Assembly (NCBI GenBank): GCA_964396505.1
Contig: CAYNFJ010000031.1
Coordinates: 1-19,410 of the forward strand
Length of the DNA stretch: 19,410 bases
Source of the DNA: DQTL01 sp964396505
GTDB lineage: Bacteria; Bacteroidota; Bacteroidia; Flavobacteriales; Flavobacteriaceae
Direction: 5' to 3'
This document shows positions 1 to 7,077 of the stretch, piece after piece. The number at the start of each line of letters is the position of its first letter. Position 1 is the first letter of the stretch. A program made the position numbers and the translations under genes. The notes beneath the pieces were generated by a model. The model worked only from the letters and a program-made list of their open reading frames with translations, was not told the origin of the DNA and made no database searches.

Positions 1-415
1 ACATCTATTTATAGCCTATTATAATAAAAATAAGTACCCTACTTACAGCAAAACTGTAAAAAAGGAAAACACCTTTTATACCAAAACCAAAAAACTAGGG
101 AGATTTGCATTACTTTCAGACTTTAAAGCTCCCGAAGTCAGCACAGCCAATTTTAAAAATGAACAATGGCTCAGTAAGTACCATTATTTGAAATTCCGGA
201 TTAAAGATGATTTGTCAGGTATCAAATCGTATAGCGGTGAAATAGACGGTAAATGGATTCTATTGGAATGGGATTTAAAAAAAGGGGTATTGGTTTATGA
301 TTTTAATGATCTAAAATTAACCGGCACCAAACATCAGGTAAAAATACAAGTAACCGACAACGCCGATAATACTAAAACCTTTACGGCAACGTTTTATAGA
401 AAACAAACTCATTAA
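1..415 (+). CDS. C-terminal fragment of probable secreted M23-type metallopeptidase (5' end outside window)
   Basis: The reading frame is open from base 2 to the TAA at 413-415 with no stop, giving about 137 residues of a protein that begins outside the window. A TTG at 188 could look like a start, but the frame continues upstream with the same protein-like composition, so the gene is cut by the window edge. The visible part holds no catalytic HxxxD or HxH motif. It contains a short LGRFALLSD-like segment followed by a beta-rich Ig-like domain ending in a VTDNADN motif. In my memory of flavobacterial proteins, this type of tail follows the LytM/M23 domain of secreted peptidases, which cleave peptidoglycan peptide crosslinks or other glycine-rich peptides. 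The assignment rests on that tail alone, so it is tentative. The TonB-dependent receptor starts 24 nt downstream, which suggests cotranscription. Confidence 0.55.
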   Translation, partial: HLFIAYYNKNKYPTYSKTVKKENTFYTKTKKLGRFALLSDFKAPEVSTANFKNEQWLSKYHYLKFRIKDDLSGIKSYSGEIDGKWILLEWDLKKGVLVYDFNDLKLTGTKHQVKIQVTDNADNTKTFTATFYRKQTH

Positions 416-439
416 CCTGAACATTCAAAGCATTTTATT

Positions 440-2881
440 TTGAGGAAAAAATTAGTTATTTATCTCATTTTTCTATTTTCCATTCCTGTAATTTGGGCAC
501 AAAAAGCCACGATTAAAGGAAGTGTAAAAAATATTTTTGGCGAAGCGGTTCCCAATGTTTCCATATTCTATGATACTCATGGTGCCGTAACAGATTCTAT
601 TGGAAATTACCGTATTGCTATTCCCGGAAACAAGGAAATTTCATTGACATTTAAACACCTGAGCTACCATACTGTTTCCAGAAAAATCCGTTTAAAAGCC
701 GGTGAAATTAAAACGATAAACTTGGTACTGCAACCCAATGTTGAAAGTATTGATGAGATTCATATTAAATCCCGTAAAAACGAAGCGCAAGGAATTACCA
801 ATGTCCATGTAGAAACCGTCAAAAATTTATCCAGTGCCAATGCCGGAATAGAAAGCACCCTGAAGGTTATAGGATTAGGAACCAGCTCGGACAACGAATT
901 GAGTACACAATACAAAGTTCGTGGTGGTAATTATGATGAAAATTTGGTTTATGTAAATGGAATTGAAGTGTATAGACCCTTTTTGGTTCGTTCGGGACAA
1001 CAAGAAGGCTTGAGTTTTGTCAATGTAGATATGACCCAAAATGTAAAATTTTCTTCCGGAGGATTTCAAGCCAAATATGGCGACAAGCTCTCTTCTGTCT
1101 TGGATATAACTTATAGAAAACCTACCGGGTTTGGTCTTAAAAGTGAACTTAGTTTGCTCGGTGGTAGTGCCACTGTAGAAGGAAATTCCAAAAACAATCA
1201 ATCTACCGGAATACTAGGATTTCGTTATAGAAACAACAGTATGTTAGTAAAAAATAAAGATATTGAAACCAACTACAAACCTCGTTTTTTGGATTTTCAA
1301 TCCTATCTTACCCATCAGATTAATAAAAAATTATCTGTTGATTTTCTAGGTACTTTTTCTTTGAATGATTACAATTACACTCCGACCAGACGTAGTACAA
1401 AGTTTGGTACTGTGCAAGAGCCTTTGGATCTGATAGTAGATTACAACGGACAAGAAATAGACCAATATATTACAGCCTTTGGCGCCCTTAATTTTACCTA
1501 TAACATCACTGATCACTGGAATGCCATATTAGTCAGTTCGCTATTCAACACACAAGAAGAGGAGTTCTATGATATAGAAGCCCAATACGGATTAGGATCT
1601 CCGGAACAAGATGCCGCTACCGAAGATTATGGACAGACTGACTATGTGGAAGGCATTGGATCGCAATTAAACCATTCCAGAAATGAATTGGATGCGTTGA
1701 TTACCAATATCCAATTGAAAACCAATTTTCACAAGGACAAGAGTCATTACAAATTGGGCATCAAATATCAAAAAGAAGCGATTAAAGATCGATTAATTGA
1801 ATGGGAAATAATCGATTCGGCAGGTTTTTCCATACGGCCTCCCAATCACCTTGCAAACGAACAACCTTATGAGGCTTTTGAAGGGCCTATTATTCCCTAT
1901 CAAAGTATTCGTGCTACAAACACCAGTCACTTACAGAGAATCACCGGCTTTGCTCAATGGGACAGGAAAACCTATATAAATGACCATCAAATATGGACCA
2001 GTATCGGACTGAGAACACATCAATGGACTTTGGGCAATTCCTATCAAATGGAATGGAGCCCCAGAGTACAAATAGCAATAAAACCCAATTGGGATAAAGA
2101 TATGCTGTTCCGGTTATCCGGCGGAAGATATGTACAACCTCCTTTTTACAAAGAATTACGCAATGCTGAAGGTCAAATTCAGGAGCAAGTAAAAGCCCAA
2201 AAATCCCTACACATTGTTTTGGGTACTGATTATAGCTTTACTATTTGGAATCGCCCTTTTAAATTGGTTTCAGAAGCCTACTATAAATACATTACCGATG
2301 TCAACCCTTATACACTGGATAATGTACGGATTCGTTATGCAGCTACCAACAATGCCGTAGCTTATGCGGCGGGAATTGATTTGCGAATAAATGGTGAATT
2401 TGTTCCCGGAACAGAAAGCTGGTTTAATTTCAGCTATCTCAAGACCGAAGAAAACATTGACCATCAGGGTTATATACCCAGACCTTCTGATCAACGATTG
2501 AAATTTTCACTGTTATTTCAAGACTATGTTCCCGAAATTCCACAACTTAGAATGTATATGAACTTAGTCTATAACACTGGCGTTCCCGGAGGTTCACCTA
2601 CCTATGCAAACCCTTATGATTATACTTTTCGATTGGGTGATTACAAACGAGTGGATTTGGGCATTTTTTATGTACTGAAAGAAGCCGGTAAAAAATCGAC
2701 CAAAAATTGGTTACAAACTTTTAAAGAATTCAGCGTCGGAGCCGAAATATTTAATATGTTCGATATGCAAAATGCCATAACCAACACTTGGGTACGAGAT
2801 GTCTATACTAAAAAGATGTACGGCGTAAAAAATTATATGACCGGACGTATTTTTAATATAAAACTAAAAATGGCCTTGTAA
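440..2881 (+). CDS. TonB-dependent outer-membrane receptor with N-terminal CarboxypepD_reg-like domain
   Basis: This 813-residue protein starts at TTG 440, chosen because it gives a clean signal peptide (two lysines, hydrophobic core, cleavage near A20-Q21); no ATG lies close by. Residues about 22-100 form a CarboxypepD_reg-like beta-sandwich (GSVKN...GNYRI...GE). Residues about 115-230 are a plug domain with the KVRGGNYDENLVYVNGI and SGGFQAKYGDKLSSVLD motifs typical of plugs. The rest alternates aromatic-rich amphipathic strands, as in a 22-strand barrel, and ends in a short hydrophobic C-terminal strand. Such receptors import ligands across the outer membrane using ExbBD-TonB energy. No SusD-like lipoprotein gene is visible beside it, so a glycan-uptake PUL is not supported and the substrate is unknown. 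The upstream neighbour is the putative M23 peptidase tail, 24 nt away. The gene is convergent with bcp, and no strong terminator lies between them. Confidence 0.9.
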   Translation: MRKKLVIYLIFLFSIPVIWAQKATIKGSVKNIFGEAVPNVSIFYDTHGAVTDSIGNYRIAIPGNKEISLTFKHLSYHTVSRKIRLKAGEIKTINLVLQPNVESIDEIHIKSRKNEAQGITNVHVETVKNLSSANAGIESTLKVIGLGTSSDNELSTQYKVRGGNYDENLVYVNGIEVYRPFLVRSGQQEGLSFVNVDMTQNVKFSSGGFQAKYGDKLSSVLDITYRKPTGFGLKSELSLLGGSATVEGNSKNNQSTGILGFRYRNNSMLVKNKDIETNYKPRFLDFQSYLTHQINKKLSVDFLGTFSLNDYNYTPTRRSTKFGTVQEPLDLIVDYNGQEIDQYITAFGALNFTYNITDHWNAILVSSLFNTQEEEFYDIEAQYGLGSPEQDAATEDYGQTDYVEGIGSQLNHSRNELDALITNIQLKTNFHKDKSHYKLGIKYQKEAIKDRLIEWEIIDSAGFSIRPPNHLANEQPYEAFEGPIIPYQSIRATNTSHLQRITGFAQWDRKTYINDHQIWTSIGLRTHQWTLGNSYQMEWSPRVQIAIKPNWDKDMLFRLSGGRYVQPPFYKELRNAEGQIQEQVKAQKSLHIVLGTDYSFTIWNRPFKLVSEAYYKYITDVNPYTLDNVRIRYAATNNAVAYAAGIDLRINGEFVPGTESWFNFSYLKTEENIDHQGYIPRPSDQRLKFSLLFQDYVPEIPQLRMYMNLVYNTGVPGGSPTYANPYDYTFRLGDYKRVDLGIFYVLKEAGKKSTKNWLQTFKEFSVGAEIFNMFDMQNAITNTWVRDVYTKKMYGVKNYMTGRIFNIKLKMAL

Positions 2882-2917
2882 ATTTCTTTATCTCGGATTT
2901 ATGTTCAATATAAAATC

Positions 2918-3382
2918 TTAAGACTTATATAAATCCAATATTTGAGTCGTGTGATCTTTGGTCTTCACCTTCTCTATGATATTTTCAATAACCCCATTTT
3001 CATCAATTACAAAGGTAGTTCTATGAATTCCATCGTATTCTCTACCCATAAATTTTTTAGGACCCCAAACTCCATAATCATTAATTATCCTTTTATCTTC
3101 ATCGGATAAGAGTGGAAAAGGTAATTCGTTTTTTACACAAAAGTTTTTTTGTCGTTTTATAGAATCAGCACTGACACCCAAAACTTCAAAACCACGATCC
3201 AATAATTCTTGATAATGATCTCTTAAATTTTTTGCTTCCATAGTACAACCGGGTGTACTGGCCTTTGGATAAAAAAACAGGATTAATTTTTTACCTTTAA
3301 AAGCAGTTAATTTTATGACGTTTTCATCTTGATCTTTGGCTGAAAAACCGGGGGCTTTATCTCCTATCTTTAAATGTTTCAT
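2918..3382 (-). CDS. bcp: Thiol peroxidase of the Bcp/PrxQ peroxiredoxin family
   Basis: This 154-residue cytosolic peroxiredoxin reduces hydrogen peroxide and organic hydroperoxides using thioredoxin-like donors. The thioredoxin-fold motif FYPKASTPGCTMEA places the peroxidatic cysteine at C46, with T43 and R121 (HRTTFVID) as the other conserved active-site residues. Length and domain coverage are complete for the family. The resolving cysteine found five residues later in E. coli Bcp is absent (K51 here). Instead C82 lies 36 residues after C46, the spacing I recall for PrxQ proteins that use a helix-alpha3 resolving cysteine. These are the only two cysteines. The gene is monocistronic, divergent from the DUF456 gene and convergent with the receptor, and a TAnnTTTG element lies 26 nt upstream of its ATG. 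Confidence 0.95.
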   Translation of the reverse strand: MKHLKIGDKAPGFSAKDQDENVIKLTAFKGKKLILFFYPKASTPGCTMEAKNLRDHYQELLDRGFEVLGVSADSIKRQKNFCVKNELPFPLLSDEDKRIINDYGVWGPKKFMGREYDGIHRTTFVIDENGVIENIIEKVKTKDHTTQILDLYKS

Positions 3383-3408
3383 CTGTTTTCTGGTTTTTTA
3401 AATGTTTT

Positions 3409-3416
3409 CAAAGATA
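3409..3416 (-). promoter_or_regulatory. Bacteroidota -7 element (TATCTTTG) for bcp
   Basis: Read on the minus strand, TATCTTTG matches the Bacteroidota -7 consensus TAnnTTTG exactly and ends 26 nt before the bcp start codon. I do not see a convincing TTTG -33 element at the usual spacing, so only the -7 half is supported by the sequence. Confidence 0.5.
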
Positions 3417-3469
3417 GAAAGATTTGTAACAATTTCACGTAAAACCTGTCATATAGTCACAAGAAGAAA

Positions 3470-3488
3470 CTTGCACACTATTTGCAAG
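3470..3488. repeat. Short inverted repeat in the divergent bcp / DUF456 intergenic region
   Basis: CTTGCA and TGCAAG form a perfect 6-bp inverted repeat separated by 7 bases, 34 bases before the DUF456 start and upstream of the bcp promoter element. The position between divergent genes would suit an operator. A 6-bp repeat can also arise by chance, and nothing else identifies a regulator. Confidence 0.25.
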
Positions 3489-3521
3489 CATACTTCAATA
3501 TTCTAAAAAATATTACAGAAG

Positions 3522-4034
3522 ATGGATACATTTTTAATAATCTTAGGACTATTTCTAAGCATCGCCGGCATTATCGGCTCTTTGATTCCCGTATTGCCCG
3601 GACCTCCTACGGGTTGGGTGGGAATTTTATTGCTATATTTAACCAGTTTTGTTCCTATAAATTGGTGGGTACTAGGGTTTACCTTGGCAATAGCAGTCAT
3701 CATAACCATATTAGATTACGTGATACCGGCTATGGGAACCAAAAAATCCGGAGGAACCCGTTATGGTATGTGGGGAACTACGTTGGGACTCTTTATCGGA
3801 CTATTTTTCATCCCTGTTCCATTGGGCTTTTTAATCGGAGCATTTGTAGGAGCCTTTATAGGCGAATTACTATATGATGCCAAGGATTCTAAACGTGCGC
3901 TAAAAGCTGCTTTTGGTTCATTTTTAGGTTTTCTAACTTCAACTTTTATTAAACTCGTTGTTTCCATTTCGTTTTTTGTCTTTTTTATCTATAAATTTTG
4001 GGAATACAAAGATGTATTTATCAATCGATTTTAA
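3522..4034 (+). CDS. DUF456-family integral membrane protein
   Basis: This 170-residue, highly hydrophobic protein matches the DUF456 pattern: an N-terminal hairpin with SLIPVLPGPPTGWVGILLL, a second hydrophobic segment, a short cytosolic-looking loop with GTKKSGGTRYGMWGTTLG, then the glycine-rich helix pair GLFIGLFF / GFLIGAFVGAFIGELL and a final membrane segment around residues 135-160. I count about four to five membrane segments, placing it in the inner membrane. Conserved PGPP and the glycine-zipper-like repeats are family hallmarks. The biochemical function of DUF456 proteins is not established as far as I know. The ATG at 3522 is the natural start; a frame overlapping it on the same strand is a shadow. 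The small secreted-protein gene follows 68 nt downstream and may share its transcript. Confidence 0.85.
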   Translation: MDTFLIILGLFLSIAGIIGSLIPVLPGPPTGWVGILLLYLTSFVPINWWVLGFTLAIAVIITILDYVIPAMGTKKSGGTRYGMWGTTLGLFIGLFFIPVPLGFLIGAFVGAFIGELLYDAKDSKRALKAAFGSFLGFLTSTFIKLVVSISFFVFFIYKFWEYKDVFINRF

Positions 4035-4102
4035 TACAAGCTGTATTAAACCATTTGAGTTATCCAGAGTCCAAAAGCCGTATAACTTAAATTCATAAAA
4101 TT

Positions 4103-4552
4103 ATGAAATCACTTATTTCAATCACGCTCTTTTTTTTCGGTTTGAGTTTATTTGCTCAACAACCCGGATTACAAAAGAACAGACCCGATTTTAGTCCGGA
4201 ACAACGTGCCGCACTTCAGACTAAAAGAATGACCCTATTGCTGGATTTAGATGGCAAACAAATAGCCCAAATACAAGCATTACAATTAGCACGTGCCAAG
4301 CAAAGAGAGGCTAAGCGTCAAACAAGACAAGAAAGCAAAGCCCGTGGAGAAAAACCTTCCAAAGAGGAATTGTTTGCCATAAAAAGCGAACGCCTGGACC
4401 AACAAATCACGTATCAAAAACAACTAAAAAAGATATTGACCGACAGGCAATACAACAAATGGGAAGAAGTGCAAAAGAATCATCGTAAAAGCAAGATGGC
4501 TTGTAAATCTAGGAGACAAAAGGCCCAAGGGAGAGGAAAAGTAGGAATCTAA
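4103..4552 (+). CDS. Small secreted Spy/CpxP-like helical protein
   Basis: This 149-residue protein has a clear signal peptide (MKSLIS, hydrophobic core, cleavage after LFA at residue 18). The mature part is almost entirely helical, charged and basic. It carries two weak copies of the Spy/CpxP-type signature: LLLDLDGKQIAQIQALQ near residues 45-61 and KILTDRQYNKWEEVQ near 109-123, the latter like the LTxxQ motif. CpxP/Spy family proteins are periplasmic chaperones or stress sensors. Similar small proteins are common in Flavobacteria, but their targets are unknown. The last 25 or so residues are very rich in lysine and arginine and contain a single cysteine, unlike classic Spy. It follows the DUF456 gene on the same strand and ends just before a strong hairpin. 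The family assignment is moderate; the secretion signal is firm. Confidence 0.75.
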   Translation: MKSLISITLFFFGLSLFAQQPGLQKNRPDFSPEQRAALQTKRMTLLLDLDGKQIAQIQALQLARAKQREAKRQTRQESKARGEKPSKEELFAIKSERLDQQITYQKQLKKILTDRQYNKWEEVQKNHRKSKMACKSRRQKAQGRGKVGI

Positions 4553-4566
4553 TCATTCCAACAAGT

Positions 4567-4613
4567 AAAAATTATCTAAAAAAGATTTTTACAAATCTTT
4601 TTTAGATAATTTT
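4567..4613. terminator. Bidirectional intrinsic terminator between convergent genes
   Basis: A perfect 21-bp inverted repeat (4567-4588 region with 4593-4613) encloses a TTAC loop. It lies 15 nt after the stop of the CpxP-like gene and about 6 nt before the stop of the LysM lipoprotein gene on the other strand. The outer arms supply A and T tracts on both strands, so it can terminate transcription from either side. The stem is long but AT-rich. Confidence 0.85.
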
Positions 4614-4618
4614 CTGTT

Positions 4619-6058
4619 TTATTTTAACAATAGAACCTGTCCTATAAAAATTGTATTATTCTTAAGGCCATTGATGGCTTTCAACCGGGCAACACTCATT
4701 TTATAACGTGTGGCAATAGAATACAGTGTATCACCTTTAGCAACAGTATGAGTTGCAGTTACTTTAGATTTGCCAAGAATGACTTTTTTGGGATTTTTAA
4801 GCAATAATTTCTGCCCTATGGCAATTTCATTTTTGTGAATATGATTCCATTTTCTTAAATCGGGGACTTCCAGATCATATTTATAAGCAATCATATAGAG
4901 GGTCTCTCCTTTTTTGACAATATGAAAATCAGGTGATTTCTCAATGACTTTCTTTTTTTGAGAAATTCCGGTAGTATCAACTACAATTACAGGTGGAATA
5001 CTGTCTTTTTTTGTATTAGATTTTAATATATTTTCAACAAGAGCCGATCTATCTTTTTCTTTTTTTACAATTATTTTTACAGTATCTTGTTTCTTTTTCT
5101 CAATCGGTACTATGGTATCGAGTTTGACAAGAGATATTTGATCGGTTTTCAATGGAGGAAGTGTGTCCTTCTGAGTAACAACAGGTTCTATATTTAGTTT
5201 TTGTTGTTTCACCGCTACTACATCCGGTTTGGTAATGGGCTTAGTGCTGTGACCGGGTTTCAACCATAGTTTTTGTCCTACTTTAATTTGATCGGTGTTC
5301 AATTGGTTGAAGCGTATCAATTGAGAAACGCTTAAACGATATTTTTTTGAAATTCGATATAATCCATCCCCTTTTTTAACGATGTAAAACTCCGGGATTT
5401 CAGCCGGAACTTTTGTTTTTTTCGTCCTTCCTAATACTTGATTATCGTATTCATACAATCGGTATTTTTGAATAATATGAATCAATTTATCGGGATATTT
5501 AGGGTCTGTGGCATAACCGGCTTTTTTTAATCCTCTTGCCCAAGCTTTATAATCGCCGGGATCTAATTTAAAGAGTGCTTGATAGCGTTTTCTACCGGAT
5601 AAAAACTCAGAATGATCATCAAACGAATGAGAAGGCTCCTTATATACTCTAAAACATTCCCCTTTTTTATCATCATCATAATAGGTTTTGGAACCGGTCC
5701 AATTCTTATGGCATTTGATTCCAAAATGATTGTTGGATTGACGGGTCAAACTACTATTTCCACTATTGGATTCTAAAATACCCTGCGCTAGAGTAATGCT
5801 TGCCGGGATCTTATGTTCCTGCATTTCAATGATGGCAATAGGAGCATATTTTTTTACGTAATCAATGGTTCGCAATGCTTTTTTTTCAGTAGTTGTAACG
5901 GTTTTAGAAACCGTAGTGGTTTCTTTTACATCTTTTACCTTATGTTCAGAAGTTTTAGTTGAAACCGTATTTGATTTTCTATGTTTTTTGGCGCCGCAAG
6001 AACTAAGCAGAAAGCCAAAAATTAAAACGAGACTAAGAAATTTAAATTTATTCATCAT
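4619..6058 (-). CDS. Lipoprotein peptidoglycan hydrolase: GH73-type glucosaminidase with three LysM repeats
   Basis: This 479-residue protein has a lipoprotein signal with lipobox LSSC (C21), so it is anchored to a membrane, probably the outer one. Residues about 67-205 form a GH73 beta-N-acetylglucosaminidase domain: ITLAQGILESNSGNS gives the likely catalytic E96, and NNHFGIKC, the YDDDKKGECFRVYK stretch and the AGYATDPKYPDKLI motif are typical of this family. Three LysM repeats follow at about 224-267, 378-421 and 436-479, each with the KKGD/ETLYxIA...GQxLxLK pattern that binds glycan strands. A low-complexity Lys/Thr/Asp-rich linker (270-375) separates LysM1 from LysM2. The protein should cleave the glycan backbone during cell-wall growth or separation. 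Its ATG overlaps the end of the upstream PLP-enzyme gene by 11 nt, implying translational coupling. Confidence 0.92.
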   Translation of the reverse strand: MMNKFKFLSLVLIFGFLLSSCGAKKHRKSNTVSTKTSEHKVKDVKETTTVSKTVTTTEKKALRTIDYVKKYAPIAIIEMQEHKIPASITLAQGILESNSGNSSLTRQSNNHFGIKCHKNWTGSKTYYDDDKKGECFRVYKEPSHSFDDHSEFLSGRKRYQALFKLDPGDYKAWARGLKKAGYATDPKYPDKLIHIIQKYRLYEYDNQVLGRTKKTKVPAEIPEFYIVKKGDGLYRISKKYRLSVSQLIRFNQLNTDQIKVGQKLWLKPGHSTKPITKPDVVAVKQQKLNIEPVVTQKDTLPPLKTDQISLVKLDTIVPIEKKKQDTVKIIVKKEKDRSALVENILKSNTKKDSIPPVIVVDTTGISQKKKVIEKSPDFHIVKKGETLYMIAYKYDLEVPDLRKWNHIHKNEIAIGQKLLLKNPKKVILGKSKVTATHTVAKGDTLYSIATRYKMSVARLKAINGLKNNTIFIGQVLLLK

Positions 6059-6992
6059 CTGTAATTATTAAAGGTGAATTTTTTCTTTTAAGACGCGCAT
6101 TCATTCCGGCAATTCCCTGCAAACCCCCACTGTGAATTGCCAAAACGCTGTCCGTAGGCTTAAAATAGCCTGCTGTAAACATTCTTATTAAACCAAACAT
6201 CATTTTCCCGGTATAAATTGGGTCTAATTGCACACCGGTTTGTTTCTTAAAATCATTTATAAAAACAACCAATTCTTCATTAATCTTAGCAAATCCTCCA
6301 AAAGTATAATCTTTTATGAGTGTCCAATTGGTGTCAGAACAAACAAATTTTTTAATCATATCCTCTAAGAAATCACCTTTTAAAGCAGGGAAACCCAATA
6401 CTTTTTGGTGGGGTTTTAATGAATTTATCAAACCGGCAATCGTTCCTCCTGTTCCAATGGCACTACAAATATAGTCAAATTTTGATTCATCATCTGTCAA
6501 TATTTCTTCACATCCTTTCACTGCTAACAAATTGGTTCCTCCCTCAGGCACGATATACGCTTTTCCAAATTCATCATACAAAGATTGTATAAAGGCATCG
6601 GTATGCTTGAGTCTGTAAGTCTTTCTATCAACAAATTTAAACTGCATCCCCTGTTGATGTGCAAAATGCAAAGTGGGATTTTCGATAGGTGTTAGGCTCA
6701 GCTTTGATGCCAGTTCATCTCCTCTAATAACGCCAATAGTTTGAAACCCAAACTCCTTTCCGGCAGCGGCAGTAGCAGCGATATGATTGGAATAAGCACC
6801 GCCAAATGTAATTAATGTATGATAGCCCTGCTCTTTAGCTGCTTCTAAATTATAGCGTAATTTTCTATATTTATTTCCGGATATATGAGGGTGTAATAAA
6901 TCTTCACGTTTTATCCACAATGTAATTGGATGAAAACCATCGGGTGTATAAGTAACTTTCTGGACTTTACTGATTTGTTTTGTCAACATCAT
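6048..6992 (-). CDS. PLP-dependent enzyme of the ACC deaminase / D-cysteine desulfhydrase family
   Basis: This fold-type II PLP enzyme has 314 residues from the ATG at 6992. The open frame extends to 7031, but the extra leader is Cys-rich and unlike the family, and a -7 promoter element sits between the two starts, so 6992 (or the adjacent ATG at 6989) is preferred. The PLP lysine is K41 (SGNKYRK), the substrate-carboxylate segment is S68-N69-H70 (YSNH), and the phosphate loop is GTGGT at 180-184. At the specificity site the sequence is DPIYTGK (Y260, T261) and IHSGG (S288). ACC deaminases have Tyr-Glu and Leu at the equivalent places, so D-cysteine desulfhydrase-like chemistry (D-cysteine to pyruvate, sulfide and ammonia) is the better inference. 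It overlaps the downstream LysM lipoprotein gene by 11 nt. Confidence 0.88.
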   Translation of the reverse strand: MMLTKQISKVQKVTYTPDGFHPITLWIKREDLLHPHISGNKYRKLRYNLEAAKEQGYHTLITFGGAYSNHIAATAAAGKEFGFQTIGVIRGDELASKLSLTPIENPTLHFAHQQGMQFKFVDRKTYRLKHTDAFIQSLYDEFGKAYIVPEGGTNLLAVKGCEEILTDDESKFDYICSAIGTGGTIAGLINSLKPHQKVLGFPALKGDFLEDMIKKFVCSDTNWTLIKDYTFGGFAKINEELVVFINDFKKQTGVQLDPIYTGKMMFGLIRMFTAGYFKPTDSVLAIHSGGLQGIAGMNARLKRKNSPLIITDDE

Positions 6993-6996
6993 AATA

Positions 6997-7004
6997 CAAA
7001 GATA
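6997..7004 (-). promoter_or_regulatory. Bacteroidota -7 element (TATCTTTG) for the PLP enzyme / LysM operon
   Basis: On the minus strand TATCTTTG fits the TAnnTTTG consensus and ends only 4 nt before the ATG at 6992. Transcription from it would start at or within the first codons, giving a leaderless or nearly leaderless message and excluding the upstream start at 7031. No good -33 element was found at the expected distance. Confidence 0.45.
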
Positions 7005-7033
7005 CAATAAACATGAATTAGAATGAAGCATAT

Positions 7034-7073
7034 AAAAAAAAGCAACTATCTAAACGTATAGATAATTGCTTTT
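7034..7073 (-). terminator. Intrinsic terminator of the tRNA-Lys transcript
   Basis: Read on the minus strand, a 15-bp stem with a single G-U pair (arms at 7059-7073 and 7038-7052, 6-nt loop) is followed by an uninterrupted run of about eight T. It begins 5 nt after the tRNA 3' end, so it closes that unit and insulates it from the PLP enzyme gene downstream. Confidence 0.9.
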
Positions 7074-7077
7074 AAAG

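Noticed and set aside
188..415. A separate small gene starting at TTG 188
   Set aside because: The same frame is open without a stop back to base 2 with continuous protein-like sequence, so this is the end of a larger gene.
2881..2937. Terminator between the receptor and bcp (GGATTTAT / ATAAATCC)
   Set aside because: An 8-bp stem with a loop of about 27 bases and no T tract is too weak to call.
3476..3485. TATTTG-like -7 element for the DUF456 gene
   Set aside because: It has only one base between TA and TTTG instead of two and sits inside the inverted repeat.
4030..4050. Terminator after the DUF456 gene (9-bp stem TTTAATACA / TGTATTAAA)
   Set aside because: The stem overlaps the stop codon, is AT-rich and short, and no T run follows, so termination is unlikely; the CpxP-like gene may be cotranscribed.
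6993..7031. Longer N-terminus for the PLP enzyme starting at 7031
   Set aside because: The extra residues are Cys/Leu-rich and unlike the family, they extend into the tRNA terminator region, and the -7 promoter element lies inside them.
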